A stretch of 64,000 bases of DNA from Rhyacophila brunnea (Eukaryota > Arthropoda > Insecta > Trichoptera > Rhyacophilidae), in contig JAGYXB010001057.1 in NCBI GenBank assembly GCA_022495005.1, positions 310,001 to 374,000 of the forward strand, in the 5' to 3' direction. Within the stretch, counting starts at the first letter, position 1. Each line of letters begins with the position of its first letter. The notes under the pieces are model-generated. The model had not been told where the DNA came from. It searched no databases and saw nothing but the letters and a program-made list of their open reading frames with translations. A program made the position numbers and the translations under genes. Below are positions 22,640-34,869 of the stretch, one piece after another.

Positions 22640-23465
22640 CGAGGCATACCTGTTACCCCCACGGTGAAGCTATGCGACCTGGAATACGCCGATGATGCTG
22701 TCCTACTCGACAACTCAATCGAGGGCATTCAAGAGACAGTCGACAGGTTGCATAACAACTCCTCTCGCGTTGGTTTGAAAATCAACGCGAAGAAAACCAA
22801 CGTATTGTGCAATAGCACCTGTCTTGATCCAGATTTCCCTCTGATTAGCGATGGACAAAGCATCGAGAGCGTCGACAGCTTCAAGTACCTGGGGGTACAC
22901 ATCACGGGAGATGGCATTTTGCAGAAAGAGCTTGCTATCCGAATGGAAATGGCTGGAGCAACATTCAACTCGATGCGAAATGTCTGGGACTCACGACTGT
23001 ATTCAGTCAAAAACAAATGCCGCCTATTCGACGCTTGCATTCTGACAGTGCTGCTTTACGGTAGCGAATCATGGCACCTTACGAAGGCTCAGAGCAACCG
23101 TATACTGAGCTTCGAAAACATATGTGCGGTGGTATGACTTTAGGAGCAACGAGAAGATAAGAGAACGCACCAAGCAGCCTCTCATCACGCTAAAAGTGAA
23201 GAGGCGACGTTGGACCTGGCTTGGCCATGTGCTGCGGATGCCAGAAGAGAACTTCAACCTGGCTTGCCTGTTTTCAAGCCGACCAAATTCCAGCGTCCTG
23301 GAAGGCTGCTGAATACAATCTACAGAGTGTATACGGCGGAGCTACGGGATGCTGGTTTGACCTGGAACGAAGCAAGAAGACTGACGAGTGACAGGGATTC
23401 TTGGAGGCGCCGCGTGGTGTCCATATGCTCCAGTTAAGGGGCGGATATGGCAAAAGAAGAAGTAA
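22640..23465 (+). mobile_element. Non-LTR retrotransposon RT fragment with YADD and C-terminal tail
   Basis: The frame at 22664-23137 contains LEYADDAVLLD (RT catalytic box), VGLKINAKKTNVL, FKYLGVHITGDG and LLYGSESWHLTK. After a frameshift near 23124 it continues as RRRWTWLGHVLRMPEENFN and ELRDAGLTWNEARRLT to about 23437. Upstream, 22585-22640 duplicates a segment found at 23078 (CCTTACGAAGGCTCAG), a local rearrangement. The endonuclease and N-terminal RT are missing. Same family as 4978-5561. Confidence 0.85.
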
Positions 23466-23520
23466 TCCAGTGCGTACCTAATGCACTGGTCTTTCACTCG
23501 TGGGCTCCGAGTTTAATACA

Positions 23521-23824
23521 TGCGCATCTATTATATACACAAGACTGCTTTCGGCCGTTATGACAGTTATCTAGGGTAGGTTTGTATAGTATTTAGTATT
23601 AGCACTTATGGTAGCAATTACAATAAGTTAGCCGTCTAAACAGTCAAACTGTCTATCTCGTTCTAAAATTTACACACAACTGTTACAATAAGTAGCACTT
23701 ATTGTAACAGTTACAACTAATTTATTGTAATTGTTACAATAAATGCTGATACTTAGATACAAACCTATCGTAGATAGCTGCCATATTGGCCGAAAGCAGT
23801 CTTGTGTATTGAATAGATGCGCTG
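23521..23824. mobile_element. Foldback element, copy 1 of 3
   Basis: The left arm TGCGCATCTATTATATACAC...AAGACTGCTTTCGGCC and the right arm GGCCGAAAGCAGTCTTGTGTA...GAATAGATGCG are inverted repeats continuing inward through GGTTTGTAT and TTGTAAC-rich sequence. Copies occur at 43802-44476 and 56691-56995. Target duplication not resolved. Confidence 0.8.
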
Positions 23825-24059
23825 GTGGTGAGGTCACAAAACAATATGTATGACATTTTCTCGAAGCCTTCGAGTTTACTACTGTAATATAACCAGTGTT
23901 CACTTATGGTTATGGAATATGGTGCGTAAAATGTAAAAAGAAGAAAAAAATAATCAGTATTTGAATAAAACGTATTGCATAAAATATTTGAACCCACACT
24001 AGAAAATATACTAGGTACTATTGTAATGTAGAAATTGCAACCAACAGCAGACCATTGGT
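23825..24059. other. No gene seen
   Basis: AT-rich, with short overlapping minus-strand ORFs that also cross the foldback and are not credible. Confidence 0.4.
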
Positions 24060-24320
24060 ACGTTGTATAAGATGGCTGGGCATATCAATAGACTTCCACA
24101 CGATAGGACACTAACGACCCAAAAACATAAAACTACCTCATCGGAATCAACTGAAACTAAGATTTTCGGGCAAGGTGTGGGACATTAAATAAACCAAGAA
24201 AGGAGTGGATAGTGTGAAGCAAGATAGGAAGGCTTAAAACTGGAAAATATTGACGACAGGCCGACGTTAGTTGAAGAAATTTGTGTAGGAGACAACTTTC
24301 ATCCTGGTATATAGCTTCGA
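24060..24320 (+). mobile_element. Decayed non-LTR RT tail
   Basis: Frame segments read RWLGISI...LPHDRTLTT, FGQGVGH and DRPTLVEEICVGDNFHPG, the order seen at the C-terminal end of non-LTR RT proteins. Multiple frameshifts and stops. Confidence 0.5.
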
Positions 24321-24547
24321 TAAAGAAAAATAAGAGGAAAATAATTCTTTTGATGAAATCTTTAATGGATGATTTTTTAATTAATATTTTTAATAGCTAC
24401 TTACCCTAAAATTTCCATCCTGAAATGAACTACATTGAAATAATAGGCGTTAATAACAACCACACTTTCATTTACTTAATGTTTTTTTAATGAATGTTTA
24501 ACTTTGCCATCATCTCACACTTTACATCGTAAGTTAACTTAAAACGT

Positions 24548-25932
24548 TTGTACTATATTACCATTCAACGCCAAGAAATAGTAGACCTCTTTGCCTTGGT
24601 TCAAAGCTACTTCAGCAATAGGGAGATAACCTACGACTCCGGCCCCAACCTGATTCACAAGAGGACCACCATGGGGTGTCCCCAGGGCTCCGTCCTGGGT
24701 CCCCTTTTGTGGAACATACTGTTTGACGACGTTCTGTCCCTGCCACTGCCTCCGGGCTGCACGCTCGTTGCGTACGCCGACGACTTGCTCCTGCTTGTTG
24801 GGGTGACGAGCCGACCGGCACTTGAGCGTGCAGCCATAGACGCCTTGGGCAGAATCCTTAATTGGGGGTTGCTGAACAAGCTGACCTTTGCCCCGAGCAA
24901 GACGGAAGCTGTCCTCCTCAGGGGTAGTTCTCGGGTCAACATAACTCGACGGCCACCCACGGTTCGTTTTGGCCAGACCTCAGTGCGTTTCTCCGAAAGG
25001 GTTACGTATCTGGGAGTAATTCTTGATGACAAGCTGTCTTTCGTTCACCATGCCAAGACGGCCGTCTCCAAGGCCAATTCGGCCTATCAGAGAATGGCCC
25101 AAATGGCAGGCAGCAATTGGGGACTTAAGCCTAGAGCCCTTAAGGTTGCATACGGCGCAATTTTCATGGGAATTGCCGGTTACGCCTCCAGCACTTGGCA
25201 TTCCCGGGTAAACTCCTTAACTCTCGTGAGACGCGCACTACTAAGCGGGCAGCGACTTGCGCTGATCTCGCTTACCAAAGCCTACCGCACAACTTCTACT
25301 GACGCGCTTGCCGTACTCGCGGGGGTGCTACCCCTCGATCTGCACGTCCAAGTCAGAGGATCGATCACCCTCTTCTTGAGGGGGATCAGCACAACATTCG
25401 CCGGTGTCCATCTGACATCACCGCAGAGATCCGAGGACGTTCCTTACAGGAAGACTGTAAGTGACATTGTGTACAAGACCGCATTTGCGGCATGGCAGGC
25501 GAGGTGGACCGCCTCCCCAAAGGGGCGGCACACTTACCGTTTTTTTCCAGACGTATTCTGCAGGCACCAAACTAGAAGACTCCAACCTTCGCACTGGATT
25601 AGCCAGTTCCTCACTGGCCATGGCAACTTCGACGCCAGACTCCACGCGTTTGGCTTGATAGTAGATGGGCCGGGTTGTAGCTGCGGGCATGACCACCAAG
25701 ATGTTGAACACATCCTATGGGATTGCCCGCTTATGGAATTCGAACGAGCGGAGCTGTTTGCCGTCCTCACACGGGCCCAATTGGTCATGGAGATCTGGTA
25801 GCAACCGAGGCCAACTTTGCAGCATTTGAGAAATTTGCAGCGTCGTATGGGGAGCAGGATAGTCCCGACTCTTCTGTAGACTCATCCATTTCAATTCGTG
25901 ACACTCAGTATGCGGGAACACAAAGCGCTTAA
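24548..25932 (+). mobile_element. R1-like non-LTR retrotransposon, 5' truncated
   Basis: The longest ORF of the window (417 codons, 24548-25801) covers the RT from TMGCPQGSVLGPLLWN through catalytic YADDLLLLVG (about residue 77) and YLGVILDDKLSF to a C-terminal zinc motif CSCGHDHQDVEHILWDCP (CCHC type). The last part shifts frame near 25790. The frame at 25717-25932 then continues with LVATEANFAAFEKFAASYGE to a stop, a plausible native C-terminus. Codon usage is GC-rich against AT-rich flanks, suggesting a young insertion. The endonuclease ORF portion is absent. Confidence 0.85.
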
Positions 25933-26164
25933 CGTCAGCGGACAGCAGAGCCAGTCAAAAAAACAAAAATTTTCTTTCTTAACTTTCTTCTTTAAGCACT
26001 ACGGTGCATGGTTGCAACATCAGTCCCGTGCGGCTCCGTCTCGGGACGGAATGAGCACTTAAAATCACTTCTTTCAGACACGTTTAAAGCGTCATAGAAA
26101 GCGGCCGTGCATATCCACGGTTGTGCATATATGACGGGTGGTGGTGGGCACTTTAACGTATGTT
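25933..26164 (+). other. Likely R1-like 3' UTR
   Basis: Immediately follows the R1-like stop codon; GC-moderate sequence with CGGTTGTGCATATATGACGG and no poly(A). The exact 3' boundary is unclear. Confidence 0.4.
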
Positions 26165-26385
26165 CTATCAGTAACAATAATAATATATTCATTGACATGT
26201 TTTCTTTTTAAAGTAAATGGGTAACGTTTTTAGTCATCTTTACACGATTTATGAATTAATACGCTCGTTGCCATCACGAAACAAATTGACGTATTTCCAG
26301 CTCGACGTTCTCTCTCCGAATGGCAGCGAGTCCAAAATTTCGTCGCGCCTATAGTTGAAAATTATTTTCCGTTTCACTGAAGTAT
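26165..26385 (+). repeat. Dispersed repeat also at 34870-35090
   Basis: Shares TTCATTGACATGTTTTC, CATCTTTACACGATTTA, GCCATCAC-AAACAAATTGACGT and GTTGAAAATTATTTGCCGTT-type words in the same order and orientation with 34870-35090. Possibly a SINE or LINE 3' piece. Flanks the R1-like 3' end. Confidence 0.6.
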
Positions 26386-26439
26386 CACCTTAAGTCAAGG
26401 ATCACAATAAAAAATATAACATACAAATTATCAATAGTT

Positions 26440-26605
26440 GAAGTCTTTGTAAAAACTCCCTACCTTATGAAGATGCCGAAAGTCGAAACTCGGATCACAA
26501 AAAACGACTTAAATGGATTAGCACAAAACTTAAATCCGTTAGAATTTAATTCAATTTCCATCAAGTGCCTTCGGTCGATAGTATTAATATTATTATGCAA
26601 ACATT
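26440..26605 (+). repeat. Dispersed repeat, inverted relative to 46915-47035
   Basis: Shared words include GAAGATGCCGAAAG, AAAAAACGACTTAAATGGA and TCGGTCGATAGTATTAAT, found in reverse complement at 46915-47035. A diverged end also occurs at 54570. Confidence 0.55.
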
Positions 26606-27189
26606 TTATATATTAGGTTAGGGATAATCATTGTAATAAATATATTAGATCTCGTAAATAAATTGCTTTATGAAGCCTTTGAAATGACCATGAAGCAATA
26701 AAACTCACGTGGAAGTATCAAATTATATCATGTCATAAGTCACAACAATATCAAACATTGCTTTTAGCAAATTGAAATCTTGCGTAATAGAAACCCTATT
26801 TCGAAAATCAAAAACCTGAAATAGAATTGACAAAATAATATTATTATATTTATGTTGTGTACCTTTATACGGTATCCGTTCTCTTCGGGGAATATTGCTG
26901 TATGCCTTGGACGCTATTCGAGCCAGCGCAATGACTTTTTAGTGAGATCACTTAACCCACTAAAACTGGAAATTTTCTTGAAGTTTCGTACGAATTTTGC
27001 ACTTTATTGAGTTACTATCGAACCCTTGTAACTTGACACACTTTTCACTTTGCCTGTCAGTAAACGGAAACTGGACGTTTTTGATATCTTTTCCTTTATA
27101 AATTCGACAAAACTTTTAAATATTATTCTGTCAAAATGTTAACATTGCAGTTCATAGAGTTTATAAAATCAACATTTTGGTTGACTGTT
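26606..27189. other. No gene seen
   Basis: AT-rich; no recognised repeat or ORF. Confidence 0.45.
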
Positions 27190-27330
27190 AAAACTGTGCG
27201 CTCGCATTTGAGTAATAGTTGAGCTGTAATCCGCGGGTTCGATTATCGCAGCTGTAGTATTTTTCAATCTGTGTTTGATGGTTTTTTCCAATGGTTTGTT
27301 ATGAACTGTTTATGAGAGGACACGGTGAAT
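27190..27330 (+). mobile_element. tRNA-like SINE fragment
   Basis: Has a B-box-like CGGGTTCGATTATCGC at about 27235 after a GTGCGCTCGCATTTGAGTA stretch, then a body with CAATCTGTGTTTGATGG. Weak A box; no tail resolved. Confidence 0.45.
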
Positions 27331-28394
27331 AATGGTACTTAATAAATTACTTATATACTTTATATCAAATTATATTTAGGTATGGTCCCAATATTGAAGC
27401 TCGAAATAAAAAGGATTTCAAGTTATACACATTTATATTTTTATAAAAATCGATGTTTTTTAAAACATATATTATATAAAATATTAAAACTATGAATTAG
27501 TCAAAAATCTCTTAGGCCATGCTTAGAAAATTTAATAAATTAAATTTTAATAATAAATGTGACCATAAGATATATGTAATAATAATATGGGGGTCCAATT
27601 CAACAAATTTACATTTTTTTACAATTATTGTAAGTTTATCTTTGACTTAAAATAAAAAATATTTTTCTATTTAATGTTTTCAGATTCATATTTATTAATT
27701 AACACAATTGAAATTGTAAATTATCAAAAAAATGTCTCGAATTGCAAGCTTCGTATTTTTCCGCTAGGTGCCTCTGGTAGGTAAAGACTTAGCCTTAATG
27801 AAAGAGTGTTTGATTTTTTTGTGCTTTGATCAATCCGTCATAAAACTCTCGAAAATTCTATATCTTACCACGACGCCCATTATGATTTTCTCACTAATTC
27901 AATAACGATATGTAAAAGTTCATAAGATGAATTTCTATTACGACTAGTACTAATGTAATTTGAATATGTCCCAAATATTTTTTTTAAATACAAGTACAAA
28001 CACAAAAATAAAGCCAAAAGTCATGTTGATACGTGATATTCATACGTGACATGATATAACCATAATAATTTATAACAATCCTATGCATATCACATTTTCA
28101 CATGGAATATTGAATATGGGTTACTATTTGACTATCTGATCAAAAGCGTAGATAAGTGCTTACACTACTTACTTTCGAATTCCACTTGACCTCTCCGATA
28201 CCTTCTTTAAGGTTATTTAAGAGGTCTAACCCACTTAAAGATGATACTATTCAAATAAAGTTAAAATCATTTACAAGTTTACACCAGAAAGGTGAGTTGA
28301 GTCAAGTTATATAATAAAATAACTTTTTTAGTAGAGATAATAACTAAATTGTTACGTAGGTACTATGTCAACCAATTTATTGTTTTCGTCAATG
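27331..28394. other. No gene seen
   Basis: AT-rich; no repeat matched. Confidence 0.45.
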
Positions 28395-28590
28395 GGACTT
28401 CCCGAGTACAACAGCCATCTCTCAAACCGTGGTTAGCGGATTCGATCCCGAGAGAATGTACAAAATTAATATTGTTTGTTGAATGTGTATTTGATTCTGT
28501 GCAACAAATCAATTAATGCCTTATAATCATTTCACGTAAGAAAGTCTATTAATATAACCTCCACTGTGTGGAAGCCCATATTATCCTCCA
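28395..28590 (+). mobile_element. tRNA-like SINE fragment related to family A tail
   Basis: A B-box-like GGATTCGATCCCGAG lies at 28438. The 3' part contains CCTCCACTGTGTGGAAGCCCAT, close to the family A end CACTCTGTGGAAGCCCAT. Confidence 0.55.
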
Positions 28591-28963
28591 CTTAAGAATG
28601 AATATCGTAATTTAATTTTTTTGCTCTTCTATATTCCGGGCTACATCTTGTGATTGAAGTTTTTTATATTTTTTTCCACATTATAAATAAATAAGGTTTG
28701 ATAGGTTGGGTAGTTAACGAGAATGAGTCGGATTGGAGTGAGACAAGGCAATACAGCAGGAAAAATAGCGATAGTATTAATTACATTATATATTTGTTTT
28801 GATTTATCTATCTCTATGTTACTCTGTCTGTAACGCATAAGCTGTCTTCTTCTGATGCATGCACGCGTTTTTGTTGTGCGGTCGTATACATGGGACATGA
28901 TATCAAAAATAGTATTTTGTTAGATAATAGTGAGTTGACAAGAATGTTGAGTTGTATTTTAAT

Positions 28964-29348
28964 CATGACCCCCACATCCTGAAGCGGGCCCCCAGGCTAG
29001 GATCTTTAGCAGCCCCACTGGGCAATGTGATGCTCTACAGCAGCGTTTTCCATGTGGTGTCAGCGATAGAATTAATGTGTATATTTAGCGTTTTTGTATG
29101 TTTTAATACTTACATTCATTTGAAATACGGAGTTGTCGAGTATCGATACACATTAAAAATTGTGTCGTAGAATCACATAATTTTAAATAATAACACTTTT
29201 GAAGGAAAAAAGCGACTTTTTTTTAACTATTAGAATAAATTTGTGATGTGTGTTTATCAAACTTATCTGGTTGACTCGCCTCGTCGGGCACCTCCTGAGC
29301 TCGGGCCCCCGGCTAGAGCCCTGTCAGCCCCCCTTTGTGGGGGCCATG
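28964..29348 (+). mobile_element. CATG-ended MITE, copy 1, perfect 8-bp TSD
   Basis: Starts CATGACCCCCACATCCTG and ends ...TGTGGGGGCCATG. The flanks are identical ATTTTAAT (28956-28963, 29349-29356). Inside lie GGGCCCCCAGGCTAG near one end and GGCTAGAGCCCTGTCAGCCC near the other. No coding capacity. Other copies: 36156-36492, 44036-44429, 61594-61960, and a fragment at 59090. Confidence 0.9.
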
Positions 29349-29392
29349 ATTTTAATAGTAGATAATAAACATTATATTATCTTTGTATACTT

Positions 29393-29570
29393 CTCATTGC
29401 GGAAGAAATTAGATTTTCGTACGATACGACAGATAGTTTTTTCAGTCGCGGGATTCGCGGGTCCCACGGCTTCAGAAGAAAATATTCTTACAATACTCTA
29501 TCACGGGTGCGCACTTGCCAAATAAAGAAATAACTGACGGAAACGTAGCATTTTGTCTTGACTGAAACGT
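29393..29570. other. GC-richer single-copy patch
   Basis: Contains CGCGGGATTCGCGGGTCCC, and a short direct repeat GAAACGTAGCAT at 29538 and 29568. No protein assignment. Confidence 0.3.
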
Positions 29571-30054
29571 AGCATCTTTCGTTTAATTGACTACATATTT
29601 TGGAGTCCAGAAACGATATGCTTTTCCGTAGTATCTAATTTTGTAATGTTAAGCATCAGACGAGCGTTCTGGGAATTTGGTTGGGTCTGTATCTGAATCC
29701 GAAGCATGGAAGTCTGTGGTTTTACCCCGTCTCCTAATGCCCTTACGCTCCAATTCCTCGTAATTCCTTTAACTCCGTTAAGGATGTTTGACATGACATT
29801 ATTACTCATCGAATAGCTACTATATTAAGAAAATATACTTATATAATATAATTTATATGGGTGCGGAGTAAAATTTAAATTTGGAAAATATTTTTAAAAA
29901 CAACAGACACATTTTGCATTTTCTAATCTATTCATTCTTGAATATTTTATACTTTCTCATTAGAAAATATTAATAAAGATCACTCATCACAAATAACGTT
30001 TTAAAAATCGAATATTCGAATTGTAAATAATTCGAGTTTACATTAGTCAGCAAA

Positions 30055-30925
30055 CATTTTATTTATTTATTTAAAAAATATACATTGAGCACATAACAAA
30101 TTATTAATTCAAGACGTTCACAACATGACATTTAGAATAAAAAGTGTAGGTAAAACAAATTATCAGAAAAAAAATATTTTTATAGCAAAATAAATAAAAT
30201 AAAAAAAGACAATAATAATTCAAGAACAATACAAATTAAACAATAAAATAGAATTTTTAAAACAAAATACATCTTGCATCGTTATAAATGTCTACATCTC
30301 TAGGGAGTGCACTGATCAGTCCTACGGCCCTCTCTATTGGTGCCTGATGAGATTGACACGAGGAAACAGCTTTCACCCAAAATAGGTCATGGCTGTGACC
30401 ACGCATGTAATTGACGGGTGCATAAATATTCAAATTTTCGAGAATGTCAGGATTGGAAACTATGGGTCTAGGACGATTTGGCACCGGGACAACTGGATGC
30501 CACGGAATTCGAAAATAAATAGACTTTAGGTACTTATAGGTACTTTAAAAAAAATATTTCATATTATTATTTATATTTAAATGATTATATTATGATTTAA
30601 TAATTGGTGAGAATGTAAATATGCAGACGTAAATAATGATTTAATCGTGCATATGTTTAAGTTCCAACGAAAAAAGAGTTTTTATTTTATATAAAGCCTT
30701 AGGCATGGTATTTCTCAATCCGCAATAAAGAATACATTATGTTAAGAGTAAAATAAATTAAAACTACTAAGTACTAGATAGAAACTGATTAAAATACCTC
30801 GTCTACGTTCTGTATAAGTGTATACGACTGTGCGGCGTCCTATTGTCCGGAGGCCAGTCGTCCCATTCCCGAAACTATACCACGTGAGAGCAGGGAAAAA
30901 TGCTTAAAGAGTAGAAGTGACCTAC
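30055..30925 (-). mobile_element. LINE 3' end, antisense, interrupted by a MITE
   Basis: The minus-strand frame gives IYAPVNYMRGHSHDLFW and SHQAPIERAVGLISALPRD, then the shared 3' UTR (GTGAACGTC) towards 30060. The element is interrupted at 30464-30870 by a MITE. Beyond it, GAGAGCAGGGAAAAATG continues the same LINE as seen at 4870-4900. Confidence 0.75.
30464..30870. mobile_element. GGG-ended MITE nested in LINE, perfect 8-bp TSD
   Basis: Begins GGGTCTAGGACGATTTGG and ends GTCGTCCCATTCCC. Flanked by identical GAAACTAT (30456-30463, 30871-30878). Nearly identical in inverse orientation to 49577-49985. Subterminal CCGGACAAC/GGACGCC words occur at both ends. No ORF. Confidence 0.9.
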
Positions 30926-31329
30926 GAGCGTCAAGAGAATGAAAAGCGAGCATGCCTTGAAGAAAGTTAGTCGAAAAATACTCGTTTGAGAAACTGTTAA
31001 AAGAAATAGAATAGTATAGAAGAATATAATATGTTATAAAGAATATATGTCATTGGATATAGATTTGAAAAAATAAATATTGCAGTGAACATATTGGAAT
31101 TAAAAATAACTTTGTATGTTTTTTGCGATCAATCGTCCAGGTCAGCAAATTTTCTATGAACTATGGATTCAAAGAACAGATTTTTAATAAGGCATATTTT
31201 ATTAGATTATTTTGTTAAAAACTTCGGTCTATAAATTTAATATTCTATCAACTTTTATAATAAAAAACATCATGGTGTAAATAAGATACACATGGAATAT
31301 ATCAGTTATCGTATCCCTTATTTATTTAA

Positions 31330-31600
31330 TGTAGGCAATACACAGCAAGAGGTAATAACAGGACGAGCTTGGCATCATGAACGTCTCTCTAGATCAACTG
31401 CAAGAGGCGCGTTCTCCAATTCATCGGTCACGTGGTAAAAAAGATCAGAGTAGCCTGAAGAGAATAGTAAGTTCTGGTGGCAACGAATGGGAGAGACGTG
31501 ACCCTTCCAGATGGAGCGATACCATTAAGAAAGCGACTGAATGAAAAGTAACTGAAGCAACAAGACTATCTCAGGATTGCTCTAGATCGAAGGAAAAAAC
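31330..31600 (+). mobile_element. Decayed non-LTR RT tail
   Basis: Frame segments include QFIGHVV-like sequence, QSSLKRIV, RDPSRWSDTIKKATE and KVTEATRLSQD, in the order of a retrotransposon RT C-terminal tail. Stops and frameshifts throughout. Confidence 0.6.
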
Positions 31601-31676
31601 GCATGTAGTGTTAGTCCCCTCAGTTAATCTCAGTAATTAGTCAAAGGATATGAATAAAGCGAGAATACCATAATAA

Positions 31677-32072
31677 CGCCTGTAGACGTGCATGAATTTA
31701 CTTACAGCAATACTGTGTATAACTGTTTAGACGTAAAAGCCCTGACTGTCTCGCCAATCTCATGCTTCAAGAGGAAGCGAGACGCGATGCTGTCATTTTA
31801 TAGTACTATTTTACAGGTTCTAAAAATCAGTTAACCTCAAAATGAATCTGCGCGGTGTGGTTAGTTTTTTTATCGATAGGTTAGCCACTATCGTTCAGCA
31901 GACGCAGATATTGAAAAATCCCAACTGTCACGTGAATTCAGAACATTTCTTCTTGATTCATGCATGCAATCTTGCAACTTGCATGATAATACATGTTTAC
32001 GCTGCATTTTCTTGATATAGACGCGATAATACGTACTGTCAGGAGTAAATCCATGCAGTGTAAACGGGGTAT
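31677..32072. mobile_element. Putative TIR element related to 11690-11850
   Basis: The left part CGTGCATGAATTTACTT and the right part AGTAAATCCATGCAGTG are imperfect inverted repeats. The left half matches 11690-11850. No clear target duplication. Confidence 0.5.
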
Positions 32073-32770
32073 AACTGATGTACCAATGCGATCATTGCTG
32101 AAATAATATAGTTGTTAATAAAAATGACAATAGAGGCCATTTCGGAAAATATTTTTATGTAATTTAAGTGGAAGAGTTGTCTTTATATTGAGAATTTAGT
32201 TTGCAGTAAAGGCCAATTTCAATTACTTATTAGCAACTAATTTTATTTTATTGCTCGTTTGATGGATTATACGGCCTTACTTTATACACGACATCACATC
32301 GACAGCAGTGAAAATGTTCCGTGTTAGATCACAATAATTAATAGGTATACTAAAAATGAAATATCCCTTTGTAATTTAACTGGGTTAATAAAACAAACAT
32401 CATAAAATCATCGAACAATAATTTAAATGAATTACATATATAATTGATCATCATTCGTTAATAATGATTTTTTAGGCATACATCATAGTCATGAGATTAG
32501 TTTTATTAAGTTATTTTGTAAAATGGGTGGTTATAGTATGTGTAAATTTATTATTCATTCAAACACTCGTCCCGCACCTTTCTAACATTGTTGCCATTAC
32601 TGCAATTTAGTAGCCAACCTCAATATTCTAAATGTTTAAATAAACTATTCTATAAAATAGAGTATCGAATCAAAACGGTTTCCCTAGAATTTTCTAGAGA
32701 ACTCTAAAGGAATATCGTGGGCTATAAAAATTGATATGCAACACACGGTGATAAACTTCAAAAGTGGTTT
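32073..32770. other. No gene seen
   Basis: AT-rich; no ORF or repeat recognised. Confidence 0.45.
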
Positions 32771-33130
32771 AACAATGGCTGCTTTGAATGACACTGTTCG
32801 GATTCTCGATTGTGTTCCGACTCCCCCGCACGATATATCTGAACTTTATGTCTCGCTTTTACGATTTTGATATCCTTTGAAAATACACTTTACGTTTTGC
32901 CGGAGGAAAAATTCTAATGAAAATAAAAAAGGGGGCACGGTCGTCGTAAAATAATGCCAGTGAAAATAAAACCACGCACCTGAATGTAATCAAGCCGCCA
33001 TTGTTGGTGCGGTTGGGCCTATACACTCGCCTGACTTTCGCGTCATCATTTTACGACTTTTATTTTGGGTTGATGTAGTACCCCGCTCATTCACGGAGGC
33101 TGTATATCACCGGAAACTCTAAGAGACAGG
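32771..33130. other. GC-richer single-copy island (possible conserved non-coding element)
   Basis: Complex, CG-containing sequence (GACTCCCCCGCACGATATAT, GCCGCCATTGTTGGTGCGG) with paired words GTCGTAAAATAATGCC and CGTCATCATTTTACGAC near each other. No long ORF and no other copy. Confidence 0.3.
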
Positions 33131-33286
33131 TCGGAATAGACAGCATTCCAATATTTACCGCACGTTTTATTGGTCTGTCATTTTTTTGTGTCGAGTAGGA
33201 CAATCTAAAATTGGGAGAAAAAATATTTTACAGCTTTTTGCATTTTTGTTCGACGGTAATTAAAAAAAATAGACGATACCATACAG

Positions 33287-33908
33287 CAGGGGTAGTCAAA
33301 ACCAAACATGTTCATTATGTTTTCATACAATTCCTGGTGACAATTTAAATTTCAGAAAATATACTTGTCTTATATCCAAATATGTGGAAAACGGTATTCA
33401 GTTTTTTGATACCTTTCTCTACCTCATCTCTTGTGGAGTCAGGTTTTATTGCTGTTAATCATTTTATTACCAAAGAAAGAAACCGTCTGCATATTTCCGA
33501 AAGAGGAGACCTTCGTTTGTTCCTCACAATAAATTGAGCCAGATAGCCAGTATTTAGTTTCGCAGCATCAGCTTCGGGGATCTCATTAATATTTCAATTA
33601 ATTAAATGTAATTTCATCATTCATGTTTAAATGTATGCAAAGTATAATTAAAAAAATAGATTTAACTACAGTAAGTTGTTTTATAAAGATTTATTCTGCC
33701 AAACTTAACGAAAGTCAGAAATAAAGTATTTGGTAAGTAATTATTATTATATGCTTTAACTTGTCTTGCTGTAACTCTGCTTTATAGTAAAGTTTCTTTC
33801 TTACTTTATAAATCACCATTTCTGTGGAACCGGTGGGCGGTTAGAAAATTTTACTACTAACAGAGATATAAAAGTGGGCGGTAGGTATAAAAAGATTGAC
33901 TACCCCTG
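33287..33908 (+). mobile_element. hAT transposon remnant with 8-bp TSD
   Basis: The left end CAGGGGTAGTCAAAACC and right end TTGACTACCCCTG are inverted repeats. Flanks CCATACAG (33279-33286) and CAATACAG (33909-33916) differ at one base. A + strand frame at about 33430-33528 reads SLVESGFIAVNHFITKERNR then ISERGDLRLFLT and a stop. This is the extreme C-terminus of a hAT transposase (ZBED/SCAND3-like group). Confidence 0.9.
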
Positions 33909-33958
33909 CAATACAGGCTATGTAAGTATTTTCTGGGATAGTCACCCATAGAATATAC

Positions 33959-34118
33959 CGGTAGGAAAGGGTGAAGGTAGGCTGTTAAGATCCGCCTTAA
34001 ATAGTGCACATTATACTTTGTTAGTCATACGTATTTATTTTTATTGAACTAAGACTACAATTTACAAAAATGGTATTGGTTAGTTTTTAAAAATCAATTA
34101 AACCCTGCCTAAATCAAA
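33959..34118 (+). mobile_element. CAGTAG-family hAT MITE, truncated
   Basis: Left end CGGTAGGAAAGGGTGAAGG, then GTAGGCTGTTAAGATCCGCC and the shared body with GTTAGTCATACGTATT and AAACCCTGCCTAAATC. The right half is lost. Confidence 0.7.
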
Positions 34119-34869
34119 CCTACTCTCCTCTACCTCTGTTAATATTTTAATTAATTCTGGAAAGTGTATAATTTTTTTTTTTGATTTTTTTTTTTTTAAT
34201 ATTTATAATCGTTTTCCATTACTTATGTGGTTTGCAAATTCTGAAAAATATGTCCGTTAACAATTACTGTAATATAGTAAAGGCTCGCTTGGTTTTTCCG
34301 ATGTAGACTCAGTGACAAATATCACATGCTATTTTATAAAACAATCACAAAACAATATTTTAATATATTGTAAAGAATTACAGCATAATATTATAATCAC
34401 AAATATATCTGGATTTAGGTACAATAATAATTGTTTACGAAGCTCTGCGTGCTCTTCAATGTATACACGTACAAAAGAATAGCACAGAAATAATATAAAG
34501 ATATGAGATATGAAACTAGGAAAGCATTATGTTATTACGCTGGTCGTTAATTATAATAATACTCGAGAATATAATAGCACCTGTGCACACTGCACACTGC
34601 ACCTGTTTCATTTCATTCTCTCGAAATTTGTTACTCTACTACCTGAGTGGTACTCTTTGGTTAATCTTTTATAATATGTAATTATTGGAAGAAGTGAATT
34701 ATAAAACATTCGTTTAAAATATTGTTGATGATAAGGCTATACCTCAGCTGAGGCACGGTCTAAAAAGATCGTGACTAGGCGATGCGCGGATTGTGCAAAT
34801 GACGCGAGCCGAACGAAATATAATTTGTCATAAAAATTCAACACGCGTTCTTTTAATGTTATGTTTATT
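34119..34869. other. No gene seen
   Basis: AT-rich with T and A runs near 34175-34195. A short CG-rich patch at about 34755-34815 contains the palindrome CCTCAGCTGAGG (34744-34755). Confidence 0.45.

Noticed and set aside
23670..23997. Overlapping minus ORFs of 77 and 87 codons
   Set aside because: They cross the foldback arm and lack any protein feature.
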